A stretch of 64,000 bases of DNA from Struthio camelus (Eukaryota; Chordata; Aves; Struthioniformes; Struthionidae): contig NC_090943.1 in NCBI RefSeq assembly GCF_040807025.1, positions 25,883,213-25,947,212 on the forward strand. The letters are read 5' to 3'. Shown here piece by piece: positions 36,001 through 47,305 of this stretch; within the stretch, counting starts at the first letter, position 1, and every line of letters begins with the position of its first letter. The notes beneath the pieces are model-generated. The model saw only the letters and a program-made list of their open reading frames with translations. It was not told the DNA's origin and did not search any database. Made by a program: the position numbers and the translations under genes.

Positions 36001-39000
36001 ATGTAGTAAATAGAGTTTTGTAATTCATAGGTAACATTAATCAAGGTAGGCCTGATTCTGCAATTTGTTAAATGGTTCCCAAATCTTATTTCATCCATTG
36101 GACATGAGAGGTGTTCAGCAATGTCAAACACTTTACACCTGGCAAGATTAGAGCTTTTCTGATTTGTATATAACCACAGGAATATAGAATAAGTGCATAA
36201 AGTCTTTGTAGCTTGTGAATATAGTCATATTTCATTTCTAAGACTTTTAATCGCTTTCAAAAAGAGCTGAAAATCACTTGAATCTCTCTACACTCTAAAA
36301 GCTTCATCTTCTTCATCTAACAGCATCTACAGTGCAATTAATTTTGTTTTGTTTTTCCCTTACACAGTGGAAAAAGCTGCTAAGAATTCCAATGTTGTAT
36401 TGTAATTAGTTCCAGAAGAAGCTGGGTGCAAGGCTTTCTTTCTCAGCAAGATGTTCTTTGTTGATGCACATTTTTCATTACAAACTGAAAAGTCTCTGCC
36501 TACTTAGGCTTCATAGAGCTGGTCATGCTATGGTTCTCTAAAGCTGCATAATACATATGGAAATTTATTACCTCCTTTTCTATCACCCACATCATCATCC
36601 TTGAAACTAGGAAACTTCAAAAATGAGACATTTCAAGGACAGGTTATTTTTTAAAATGTTCGATGTTGTCCAGTCATTATAGTAACTTGTTAAGTTCCTT
36701 AATTCACGAATTACAAGTGAAGAAAATTACAGAAGAAATGGACTATTTCTTCAATTAAAAGAGGTTGAGTCAGAATGAGTTTCTAGAAATTGAATGTTAC
36801 TAATGCATGTGGGTGAAAACAAATGACAAGACGTTCTGCCTTTCTTGGCATTTTTAAGGTCTTGAGAACAAAGATCAAGGCTTTGAAAGCAAATAATTTA
36901 TTTAAAGTATTTTAAACCACTTAGGAACAATCAGTGTTGAATCTACATTCTACTCACAGTTGGAGAAAGCTGAAGAAAAAAAAAAGGTTTTGTAGAGAGA
37001 AACAAATAGCTTTGATTCTAAATATATAGTCATTTTGAAAGGATTTCAAAGTAATTGTTGAATTTTTGGCTAAGCGTTTTCATGAGTCTATTTTATTGTG
37101 CATTCTTGCAAGAAAAAACATCGACTTGTGTGTGATACTTATGTACATGGCCTGCTGGTCCATTTGCACATACAGTGCCAAGTCTTAAATGTGCAAAAAT
37201 CTGACCAGGAAGAACTAGGAACACAATATGGCACAATGTTAGTGAACATTTAAAGATTAATGCTCAGTGTATTTGTAATAATAACTAGCAGCTGCAGAAG
37301 ATTCCTGAAATTTGTCTGGGTTCATCACTGAATGCGTATTTCAAGCTCAATATCTATTTTTCTCTAAAATTAAAATAATAGTATTAATCCCTAGTATAAA
37401 TTTTAAGACATTCCCAAGAGCACAGTTTAATTTATCTCTTCCAAGGAAACATGTTATGTCTGGAATCTATTAGAATGGTTTGCTTAGTCCATTGCACATT
37501 ACTGTCTTTCAAAACCTGCTTGAGAATTGAAGTGCATGAAGTAATTAAAAGGGTAGAACATTTTCTGAGCTACTTTCTCATGCCGTGTTTGTTGCAGCCA
37601 CGGACACATAACACCTCATGAATATTTTTGGTGCTTTCCACTGCAGCAGTTACTGAATGCTCTCTCTCACAGGAAAACAATAAGGAAGAGAATGAATCAA
37701 GAGGGAGCAGTATTAGGAAGGAACAGAGGAAAAATGGAAAGGTGTTATGGCTAGGTATCATTGTTTTTGAAGAACATCCTCTTCATCCATCGATCTCAAA
37801 AAGACTCTTACTCTCATTTCTCTACCTTTTTAATTCCCAGTTTTTCTCTCTAAATTTAATAAGTACAGAAATGCTTCTTAAGGAAATAAAGATCTGGAGT
37901 GAGATCATGGGTCCTTTCAAATTCATGACAGAACTCCCGCTGATTTAATACAAAGAGAATTTCAACCACAGGATGTTTTACTAAGGCTGTATGCATAAAT
38001 GAGAGCATCATGTAAGTAAAGTTGTGAGATTCATGAATGTTTCCTAATTGCATCCCAACAACCCTCCCCATTTCTTCTCCTTCACAAAGAAAAGTAAAAA
38101 AAAATTCTGCTTTGCACCAGCCTCAAAAGAATTATATTTTATAGTGTTTTGTTACATTTTCTTTGAAAACTTCAATTTCATAGAAGATTATGTCGTTTTC
38201 AAATTAAAACTATTTTGAAATGAAAAGTTAAATTATTTAATTTAGAAAACATGCAAGAGAAATATTACATTTTTCTCAGTTTTCTTACTTTTATTATTTC
38301 TATTCATCGCCTTGGTCCCAATGCACAGGCAGTTTTCTTCTTTTTCTAAGCTGCATTATGGATAAATTTACTATCTGCAAAAAGCAATTCATCCAACTCT
38401 AGTAATTTTTCTCTTTATCAGAATGTTACCTTACAAACAAGTAAGTCTTCTAAGTCTTCTATTTCTTGAAATTTATGAATATATCTAGAGGGGTTATATG
38501 TAGTAGTGACGCTTTATTGATCAAGACTTTTATATTCTGATTAAAATTGAAGAAGTGCTGCTACAGTTATCAATAACAATTAACAGTTTACTCTTTAAGG
38601 CATAACCCCTCCTCTGCCATAACTTTCTCTTGCTGTCCTGTGTGTGACTTTTCTATTCTTGTGATCAAGTTCATAGAAATATACACTTTCAAAACTCAGC
38701 ATCAACAGCTCTTCTAAAACTATGTTTATTGCATATGTTCACATGAAAAGGGAAATTTATAGAACACTCCCAGATCTTCTACTATTTTAAGAAATATCCA
38801 GTCATAAACAATTTTTCTCTAAGTACATAAAGCAGTAATAGTTGAGAACATTCAAAATTTTCCAGGCCAGGTAATATCTGATTTGTACAAAATCAATGAT
38901 TTGCTAAAATGACTCATGAAGCTCTGTGAAAAATTATACTATATCCTATAAACATCCCATATGCCATAAATATATGGCAGAAAGTTCTTATTAAAATTCT

Positions 39001-41039
39001 AAATTTCTGCCTGTGATACCTCACTGTATAAAATGATGCATTTGTTCACAGAAGAAACACAATATTTATGTAAAGCAGAGCTAATAGCTGCGTAAGACTA
39101 TAACTCTCCCGCACACATTGATTACACAGCTATATAAACAAGGAAATTTATCTTGATTAAACACCAAGGTTTCACAAAATGGCAAGCTTTAGGTTGTTAA
39201 GTCATTAGCGTCCTTCTGTGACAGGACAATTTTTAAAACAGCACACAAATGTCAGGACATAATGTAAGACACTTAGCAAATGTGTTTTAACAATCTTTAT
39301 TACTGATCAGTAAAACACTGTCTGAAGTAGTCTGAAGTAGTCTGAAGGACTCTGAAAACATGTATAAAAACCATCCTAATTAGTTAAACTAACTTAATTC
39401 ACCAAAATACAGGGTAGCTATTCAAGCAATCTGGTCTGTATAAGGAGAAGCTTTATTTTTGTGAGCACATTTTTGTAATTTCTCTATTCTCTGCTTTCTT
39501 TTTCCTGCGGTAAAATCACTTTGTCCTCTGTCCACTCCTTTCCTTGCCAAAAAGGAACTCCTTTTCTGCAAAATAGAATAAGATTCACTTATTACAGAAA
39601 AGTATGTCTGCAGGTTTCACCAGACTCTCTGTTGCTATTAGTGTGTCTGCAGGGTAGGATTGACTGAAGGCCCGCTGGGGCCAGTCCAAGTCTTTCTGTT
39701 CATTTCCTGGGGCACTGGATTGAGCCTTGTGCTTTACAGCAGGTCCTTGTGCTTTATGAATACAGTGGCCTAGCACCAATTTGTTTATATAATTCAGCTA
39801 TGACATGAGGAAGAAACTTAGCTTTTCAATAATTAGCCACTGCAGGCCTTATGTGGCTTTATAGCAAGGGCTAAATAATTTTTCATGCATAAGGCAGTTC
39901 ACAGAAGAAGAAAATGAAGGGAAGCTAGGTTAGTGGCATCTGATTTTGAGAGACTCACATGGTATGTTACAGGATACTGAAATGCTATCCATGAGAGAGG
40001 AAAACCCCTCAAGTACAACCCCTAGTAAGACTCAGAAAGGACAAGTGAGGCACTTGCTATATGCAAACTGAGCCCAGCTGCAGCAGTACGAATGAGGAGT
40101 TTGTGCCCATCTCCCAGCCCAACTGACCTGCATGATGCCATTCAGCATCAGGAGAAACTTGATATTCTTTGAGGTTTGAAATTGAGTCTTCTAAGCATGT
40201 CCAAACTTAATTTACTTGCGTAACTATTTATACCTCCTGAAAACTTTCTCCTTCTGAGATAAATGCCACCTGTGTTCTCTCCTGGACTTTGCAGGTCTGT
40301 AGCACTGTAACCTATTACAGTCTAATCCTTAGCATGGTGCATCTGTATGGAGACTAGAATAACTTACATTTTTCTTCTACATACAAGCAGTGACTGAACT
40401 CCCAAGACCTCTGAATCTATGGCAGAGCCACAGCATTAACCTAACCCCAACTTGTCCAGTTTATTTAACATTTGGTTGGCGTGGTCTCCTAAACTAATTT
40501 AGCTCTGTATCAGTCTCTTGCCAAGGTCAGCTGCCACAAAAGGCTTTAAATATATTGCATCACTAAACATCTACCTACCCCTCCCAGTTCCTCAGATCAG
40601 CTTATTCTACTGAAAAGAGTGGGAGTTAGGTGACATGAGCCTGGAGCCATCACACCGAAGGTAACAAAAAGCAGTGATGACCGTGTATGGGGATGCGAGG
40701 ACAAAACCGTGTGGACTGGAAAGAGCGTGCTGGATTGTATTGAGAAATGGGTGAGCAGTAACACTTCCAGTCTTTCTGATGCAGAATTGCCTTTGTTGCA
40801 GTGTCACAAACAATATCTCATTTTTACAATCTGGCCATAGTCAGCAGTAGTCTCAGAAACGACAGCTGTTAATTAAAACGTTATTTTCAACTCCAGCCCA
40901 TATTTTATAGACTAACATGGAAATGAGAATAGATTTAAAGGACCAGAACCTGCTTGTGCCTGCAGGCTTCTGCACCAAAAAAATCCCATATTTCTAATCA
41001 CACAAACACACACAAAATGGGTGCATCTGTCTTCCCTGT
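30070..41039. other. unannotated AT-rich DNA, no gene seen
   Basis: This is a long AT-rich stretch with only short, unrecognised open frames (at most 106 codons). No mobile-element landmark was found. A small 10-bp tandem repeat at 39320 is listed separately. Short direct duplications occur near 38442 (TAAGTCTTC twice) and 39725/39746 (CCTTGTGCTTTA twice). Confidence 0.55.
39320..39356 (+). repeat. 10-bp tandem repeat, about 3.5 copies
   Basis: The unit GTCTGAAGTA is repeated twice exactly, then once as GTCTGAAGGA and partially as CTCTGAA. It is a short, slightly diverged minisatellite-like expansion with no evident role. Confidence 0.8.
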
Positions 41040-41055
41040 AGACAGAACAGAATAT

Positions 41056-41640
41056 CTGGCTATGTGCTTTTTAGGAAAGACAGGCCACGAAGGCGAAGTG
41101 GTGGAGTTGTTCTTTATGTGAGGGAGCAACTAGAATATATGGAGCTCTGCCTAGGGGTGGATGAAGAGCAAGTGGAGAGCCTATGGGTAAGGATTAAAGG
41201 GCAGGCTAACCTGGGTGACACGGTGGTGGGGGTTTACTGTAGGCCACCTGATCAGGAAGAAGTAGTCGATGAGGCCTTCTACAGACAGCTGGAAGTAGCC
41301 GCATGATCACAGGCCCTGGTTCTCATGGGGGACTTCAACCACCCTGACATCTGCTGGGAAGAGAGCACAGCTCTCAGCTCACAGCTTCTCACAGCTCACA
41401 GAAGAGAGCACAAACAGTTGAGGAGGTTCCTGCAGAGCACTGAGGATAACTTCTTGACCCAGGTGGTGGAGACGCCAACAAGGAGAGGGGTGCTGCTAGA
41501 CCTTGTACTAAAGGAGGACTGGTTGGAGATGTGAAGGTTGAGGGCAGCCTTGGCTGCAGTGACCGTGAGATGGTGGAGTTCAGGATCCTACGAGGAGGAA
41601 GCAGGACATTAAGTTACGATTGCAACTGTGGACTTCAGGA
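41056..41640 (+). pseudogene. CR1 endonuclease domain remnant (copy B)
   Basis: The reading frame carries RKDRPRRRSGGVVLYVREQLE, LWVRIKG and GVYCRPPDQEE. It reaches a TGA stop at 41304-41306 and resumes in a different frame with VLMGDFNHPDICW and FLTQVVETPTRRGVLLDLVL. The MGDFNHP and GCSD blocks are hallmarks of the CR1 apurinic/apyrimidinic-type endonuclease that nicks target DNA. The terminal block reads GCSDREMVEF (CGT at 41564-41566) where SDH with a catalytic His is expected. About 7 nt are missing near 41511 relative to copy A, which shifts the frame. A small duplication of a CTCACAGCT-like unit lies at about 41378-41400. The domain is dead. Confidence 0.9.
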
Positions 41641-41799
41641 GAGCTAACTTTGGCCTCTTCATGGCCCTGCTTGGAGGAATCCCACGATGTAGGGCCCTAG
41701 AAGGAAAGGGGATCCAGGAGACCCCCCCCTAGTTAATATTCAAGGATCACCTCCTCCAGGCTCAAGACGGGTGACTCCCTCTGAGTAAGAAGTCGAGCA

Positions 41800-43715
41800 A
41801 AGCGGGCAGGAGACCTGCATGGATGAGCCAGGAGCTCCTGATAAAACTCCAACAGAAGAAGGAAGTGTACAGCAGGTGGAAAAGGGGACAGGTCTCTTGG
41901 GAGGAATACAGGGATGTTGTCAGAGCGTGCAGGGATGCGACAAGGAAGGCTAAGGCCCATTTGGAATTAAATCTGGCAAGGGATGTCAAGGACAACAAGA
42001 AGGGCTTCTTCGAATACATCAATAGCAAAAGGAAGACTAGGGAAAACGTGGGCCTGGTGCTGAATGGGGCGGGTGCCCTGGTAACAAAGGATATAGAGAA
42101 GGCAGAGTTACTGAATGCTGCCTTTGCTTCCATCTTCCCTGCTAAGGCCAGTCCTCAGGAATTCCAGGCCCTGGGGACAAGAGAGGAAGGCTGGAGAAAG
42201 GAAGACTCTCCCTTGGTGGAGGAGGATCAGGTTAGAGATCTTTTGTCCAAACTTGACATCCATAAATCCATGGGCCCCAATGGGATGCATCTGCGAGGGC
42301 TGAGGGAGCTGGCGGATGTTATCGCTAGGCCACTCTCCATCATCTTGGAAAGGACATGGAGGACAGGAGAGGTGCCTGAGGACTGGAAGAAAGCCAGTCT
42401 CACCCCAGCCTTCAAAAAGGGCAAGAAGGAGGATCCAGGAAACTACAGGCCTGTCAGCCTCCATCCCTGGAAAGGTGATGGAACAGCTCCTCCTGGAGGT
42501 CATCACTGAGCATCTGGAGGACAAGAAGGTGGTCAGGAGTAGTCAGCATGGATTCACCAAAGGGGAATCACGCTTGACCAATCTGATAGCCTTCTCTGAT
42601 GGAATGACTGGCTGGGTAGATGAAGGGAGAGCAGTGGCTGTTGTCTCCCTGGACTTCAGCAAGGCTTTTGACACTGTCTCCCATCACTTTCTCACAGGCA
42701 AGCTCAGGAAGTGTGGGTTGGATGGGTGGACGGTGAGGTGGATTGAGAAGTGGCTGGATGGCCGAGCTCAGAGGGTTGTGGTGAGTGGTGCAGAGTCAAG
42801 TTGGAGGCCTGTAGCTAGTGGTGTCCCCCAGGGGTCAGTCCTGGGTCCAGTCTTGTTCAACTTACTCATCAATGACCTGGAGGAAGGGACAGAGTGCACC
42901 CTCAGCAAGTTTGCTGATGGTACTGAACTGGGGGGAGTGGCTGACACACCAGAAGACTGTGCTGCCATTCAGAGGGACCTGGACAGGCTGGAGAGTTGGG
43001 CGGAGAGGAACCTCCTGAAGTTCAACAAAGGCAAGTGCAGGGTCCTGCCCCTAGGGAGGAATAACCCCATGCATGCACCAGTACAGGCTGGGGGCTGACC
43101 TGCTGGAAAGCAGCTCTGCCGAGAAGGACCTGGGAGTGCTGGTGGACAACAAGCTAAACATGAGCCAGCAGTGTGCCCTTGTGGCCAAGAAGGCCAATGG
43201 GATCCTGGGGTGCATGAGGGAGAGTGTTGCCAGCAGGTGGAGGGAGGTGATCCTGCCCCTCTCCTCAGCCCTGGGGAGGCCTCCCCTGGAGTACTGGGTC
43301 CTATTCTGGGCTCCCCAGTACGAGAGAGACATGGAGCTACTGGAGAGAGTCCAGTGGAGGGCTAGGAAGATGATGGGGGGACTGGAGCATCTCTCCTATG
43401 AAGGAAGGCTGAGAGAGCTGGGCCTGTTCAGCCTGGAGAAGAGAAGACTGAGAGGCGATCTGATCCATGTGTACAAATATCTGAAGGGAGAGTGTCAAGA
43501 GGATGAGGCCAGCCTCTTCTCCGTGGTGCCCAGCAACAGGACAAGCAGCAATGGGCAGAAACTGAAACCCAGGAAGCTCCATCTGAACCTGAGGAAAACC
43601 TTCTTTCCTGTGAGGGTGACTGAGCCCTGGATCAGTTGCCCCGAGAGGTGGTGGAGTCTTCTTTGCTGGAGATATTCAAAACCCGTCTGGATGTGATCCT
43701 GGGCAATATGCTCTA
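41800..43715 (+). pseudogene. CR1 reverse transcriptase region, frameshifted (copy B)
   Basis: The RT-bearing part of ORF2 is split over several frames. The first segment (from about 41823) holds the EN-RT linker, with LLIKLQQKKEVYSRWKRGQVSWEEY, then [18 protein letters not shown] and [17 protein letters not shown]. About 5 nt are missing at about 42460 relative to copy A, which shifts the frame. The second segment has [11 protein letters not shown], motif [10 protein letters not shown] and motif [12 protein letters not shown]. Its motif C reads FADG (GGT at 42919-42921) in place of FADD. A 4-bp duplication (ATGC twice, 43069-43076) shifts the frame again before the C-terminal segment ([21 protein letters not shown]...). 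A single-base loss near 43635 ruins the last residues. It cannot encode active enzyme. Confidence 0.93.
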
Positions 43716-43796
43716 GAGGACGCTGCTTGATCAGGGAGGTTGGACTAGATGATCTCCAGAGGTCCCTTCCAACCTAAACCATTCTGTGATTCTGTT

Positions 43797-46311
43797 TTAG
43801 GCAAGGCATGCACAGAACGTTTGCATGGCTTTATGTCTGTAAACAGCAAGATCAGAGGCACTAGCAAGCAGATAAGCAATTGCTTCAAAAAATAACGTGC
43901 TCTTTTGTCATCCTGAGACAATGCTACTTGGCTTCGGAAGTCCTTTTGAGTAGCAAAAGTAGGGATGAATTGTGCATGAAGTGTGAAAATCACAGTATGG
44001 ATGTAGCGCTTTAAGGCCACTTCAGTATAACTTGAGTCCAGTCAATGCTCAAAATCATTGCATTGCATACATTAACAATCCAATTAAAAATAACCATACC
44101 TCATGCCTGTATGAGCTCTCCTCTTGGCCTTTGTGATTTACTAGTGCCTTTCGGGCTCTATCGTGTAACAGGATAGCCGCCAAAGATGAATATTACCTTT
44201 AACAGTCATGTAAACATCTGACTTACACCATTCCTGAGTTTTTGCTAGCAGGCACTCACATGTGATGAAGTAAGACATACTGCAACATCAAAATGTAAGA
44301 TTATAAAAAATTCCCATCTGCCAGGTTCCACAGATCTGTTCTCAGTCTGTTCTTAGTTGCCTTTGGACAGTGTACAGACAACATAGAGCATGAAAGAAAC
44401 ACGCCTTTGGTCCCAGAAGACCAAGTCTTAAGTAGATGCGATGAGTTCCAGATCAGACTCAGACGTACTCATGGGACATGATTTCAAAGACAGGAAGAGT
44501 CATGCTTACCACCACAGGACACAATTCCTATGCTAGACATCATCTTTCAAAATAGAAAGTTCACATATCATGAATAAGGATGGATTCAGCAAAGAGTGTG
44601 GGACTTGCTCTTGAGTTTGGGTTTTCCTGGACATGTCCTCTTTTTCTACCCAGAAATCTCTTTGGTGAAATCTGAGAACTCAAATTTTGCTTCTCGACAT
44701 TCTGTAGCAGATGGCACAAGATAGGAGGATGACAGGAAACCCAGGCATGTCCACTGTAAATGGTCAAACCAGGACAAGTACAGCAAGTTTTAAATTTGGA
44801 GCCACTGAAACATATAGGATATCTAAAAAAAATGTCAGAGACCAGAATTTTGACCAAAAATAAATGTATAACAAGAGTATCTGGCACAAGAGAAGCTCTG
44901 ACATGGAGGACTTTGTTTAACTCAGCTGAGATGCAGGCACCCTTGGGTGCTGCTAAATTTATGCACTGTATAGTTTTTAATAGGCTCTGTGGCAACAGGC
45001 TGGACTGTGCCAATTTTAGGCATTATGAGTAATATTGCTATTATTATACATTTTTGGTCTTACAGATGGATTGTGTAGGCTGTCGACATTTATAACTCCA
45101 CGTAGATAATGGACAAAACTGAGTTGGAGGAATTTTGTTGAAAGGCGTTCATGGCTGTCATCAAGTGAGCCTATGTACCATCCCTAGATATACTGGGAGG
45201 TGCAATTCAGTGCCCCTTTATACTGCAGTAAGCAAAAGCAGCCACTCAAGCTAACAGACCTTCAGCAAAGTACATCCAAGACTAAACCACGCTGGCAGAA
45301 GCAAACCACGAAGCTATCTTTTTAATTTAATAACACCCATGTGAAATGTGACAACACACCAGCACCTGAATTTTTTCAAAACTATAAGCCGAATGATTTA
45401 GCAGTACACTGATCTGGTATTAGCAAACCTGGCCTGAAAGTGGCTACCAGCAGAAGGAATAAGGGATTGGCTTGCTTACAGCTGTGTGCTTCTGTGTTTG
45501 CCAGAAAAAAGCAGTATAGAGTTAAAAAACATTATTAGGGTGACCCTGACAAGACAAGGGCAGATGCAACCACAGTGGGAATACAGGAGCTAGGCAATCA
45601 CTACAGCATCATAGGATAGGAGTACTCTCACTGCAGCAGTCTATAAAATGAGGGCACTATCACCTGTTTAACTCCCTGATAACTGCAATTCTGCAAGGAG
45701 CAAAGGCAGAATATACGAAAGACAACCCTGGAAAATGTGCGTAAGAAAGGAGCAAATAGCTTTCATTGCATTCAGAAATCTGTGCATGTTCTTTTAAAAG
45801 TAAACCAGTTGTGCTAGAGAAACATCTAACTCAGATCAGCAGGTCTCCTTCCAGGATAAATAATTTACCATGGTCCTATATACTGGCCAAAAGGTAAAGG
45901 TTTAATGGCAATTATAGGCACAAAAAGAAATAACATTGTTGTTGGAAGTGTTCTGGTTTAGAATAGTTCAGAAAGGAGCAGAACACAATAGACAAACATC
46001 CAATCTTGCGGCTTTATTAATTAAGAAAGAAAGCAAGCACAAAGTGAATACTTTATGAAAGACTGTTGAAAATCATGGAATATCTTTGAAGGCTCTTAAT
46101 GGTAAAATTTCCAAATCCATGGAACTTGGATTCTTGGATACTGGTAACATCATTTAGTATTAAAAATAAATACATTTTTTAAAAGCTACAGAGGTACAAC
46201 TAATAGCCACAAGAGAATGCATAAAGCACTGGAGAAGGGATATAATGATGTGTTCTTTTAAAGAGACTGTATTGTATCTGGCAAATGCTAGTCTACTGGG
46301 GTTTAACTTAA
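43797..46311. other. unannotated DNA, no gene seen
   Basis: There is no supported gene. A minus-strand frame of 150 codons (44561-45013) is the longest non-CR1 frame in the window, but it shows no recognisable domain or composition bias and is treated as a chance ORF. No mobile-element landmark is visible. Confidence 0.6.
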
Positions 46312-46932
46312 TGTTATGGTCACAAGGGAATGGAGCAGAGTGAGTGGTGTAATAAGAGATGAGTTGCAGAGGTAGGTAGGAATTGTCCCTTTGGAAAGAA
46401 CGAACTTGTCAATCTAAATTCTTATAGGAAAGTGTCATTTTCTTTAAAAACTGTTCATATTCAGGATTACTTTTTTTAAACAAGAGAGTGAAGGAAACTC
46501 TGGATTAACCTACTGGCTGGACACATAACTGAGACTGAGATTTAGGATCAGGTCCCTTAACTAGACACAACAGCAAACATTCCTCCACGTGCTTAGTATT
46601 CAGGCCGTCCACACCTGGGGCAAACGTCGTGCCTTATGAAGTAGGAACTATCCTGGGATAGGACAAAACAACCTTAGAGACATTGATCAATAAAACCATC
46701 ACATCCTGGACAGCCTTATCCCTTGCTATATGTAGGGGCATACCTATTGGAGAGCAAGGAGAAACTGGTATTGAAAGGTTTTGGAGAAGGAAATTATAGG
46801 TGATAGCTTTAGCTTAGCATAAGTCTGACTCTTGCTTTGCATAAGTGCCTAAAGTAAATGAAGCCTGCAGGCCTTAAGGCTGAACTGTCCATGAACTCGA
46901 GAGCATTGCTGGCAATGTAACCGAAAAAAAAA

Positions 46933-46974
46933 CAGTTAATGAGGATATGAAACCAGTTAATGGGGATTCAGAAC
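46933..46974 (+). repeat. 21-bp tandem duplication inside the LTR-like element
   Basis: Two adjacent 21-nt units both start CAGTTAATG and end in AAC, with several differences between them. They share their period with the three-unit block 120 bp downstream, although the sequences differ. Confidence 0.75.
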
Positions 46975-47093
46975 AGAATACAGAAGACAAAAGTGATGCA
47001 TCTGGGTTATGGCTGACCCTCAAGAAGATAAGGGATTGTGGGAAACAAGGACCAGACCAACAACCAGCCTGGGGATGCAGCCAAGGACCTGTC

Positions 47094-47156
47094 AGAAGGA
47101 GAGTGACACCAATCAGAAGGAGAGAGACATCAATCAAAAGGACAGAGACCACCAAC
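47094..47156 (+). repeat. three 21-bp tandem units inside the LTR-like element
   Basis: Units at 47094-47114, 47115-47135 and 47136-47156 follow the pattern A(G/A)AAGGA(G/C)AG(T/A)GAC followed by an A/C-rich end. They are imperfect, so the array is not brand new. Tandem direct repeats in U3 are common in retroviral LTRs, where they often act as enhancer units. That role is inferred here, not shown. Confidence 0.85.
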
Positions 47157-47299
47157 TCAGAAAAAAAGTGGAGGGGACCTTCACTGGCAGGCAGGGAAAT
47201 AAGACTGTAAAGGGTGTAATTACTCCAGAATTTCTTTGTTCAGGGTCCCTTTGCAGAGGCACCTAGCTCAAGCTGTTACTATGCTGTAACTGTCATTTA

Positions 47300-47305
47300 A
47301 ATAAA
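47300..47305 (+). promoter_or_regulatory. AATAAA polyadenylation signal of the LTR-like element
   Basis: A canonical AATAAA overlaps an AT-rich run (TTTAAATAAATAATTAA). The downstream sequence is T/G-rich (GCTGCTATATGTG), as expected for a cleavage/polyadenylation region between R and U5. Confidence 0.5.

Larger units (their letters stand above)
41040..43796 (+). mobile_element. CR1 LINE, 5'-truncated, near-complete RT (copy B)
   Basis: This is the longest CR1 non-LTR retrotransposon in the window. It starts inside the endonuclease domain at about 41056, where the translation reads GYVLFRKDR. It continues through the endonuclease, the EN-RT linker, the reverse transcriptase and the C-terminal region. 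It ends with a CR1 3' UTR and octamer tail (ATTCTGTGATTCTGT, 43781-43795). It is much richer in G+C than the flanking DNA. It belongs to the same subfamily as copy A and lies in the opposite orientation about 20.5 kb away. Several indels and an in-frame stop make it non-functional. The 5' boundary is approximate to within about 20 bp, and no clear target-site duplication is seen. Confidence 0.97.

Noticed and set aside
42768..43582. Minus-strand open frames across CR1 copy B
   Set aside because: They are antisense shadows of the CR1 ORF2 region and match the shadows seen in copy A.
44561..45013. 150-codon minus-strand open frame
   Set aside because: No recognisable domain, no splice or promoter context, and overlapping open frames on the other strand. 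It fits a chance ORF.
46874..47266. Open frames of 85-93 codons over the LTR-like element
   Set aside because: The frames arise from the 21-bp tandem repeats (a multiple of three keeps frames open) and have no coding signature.
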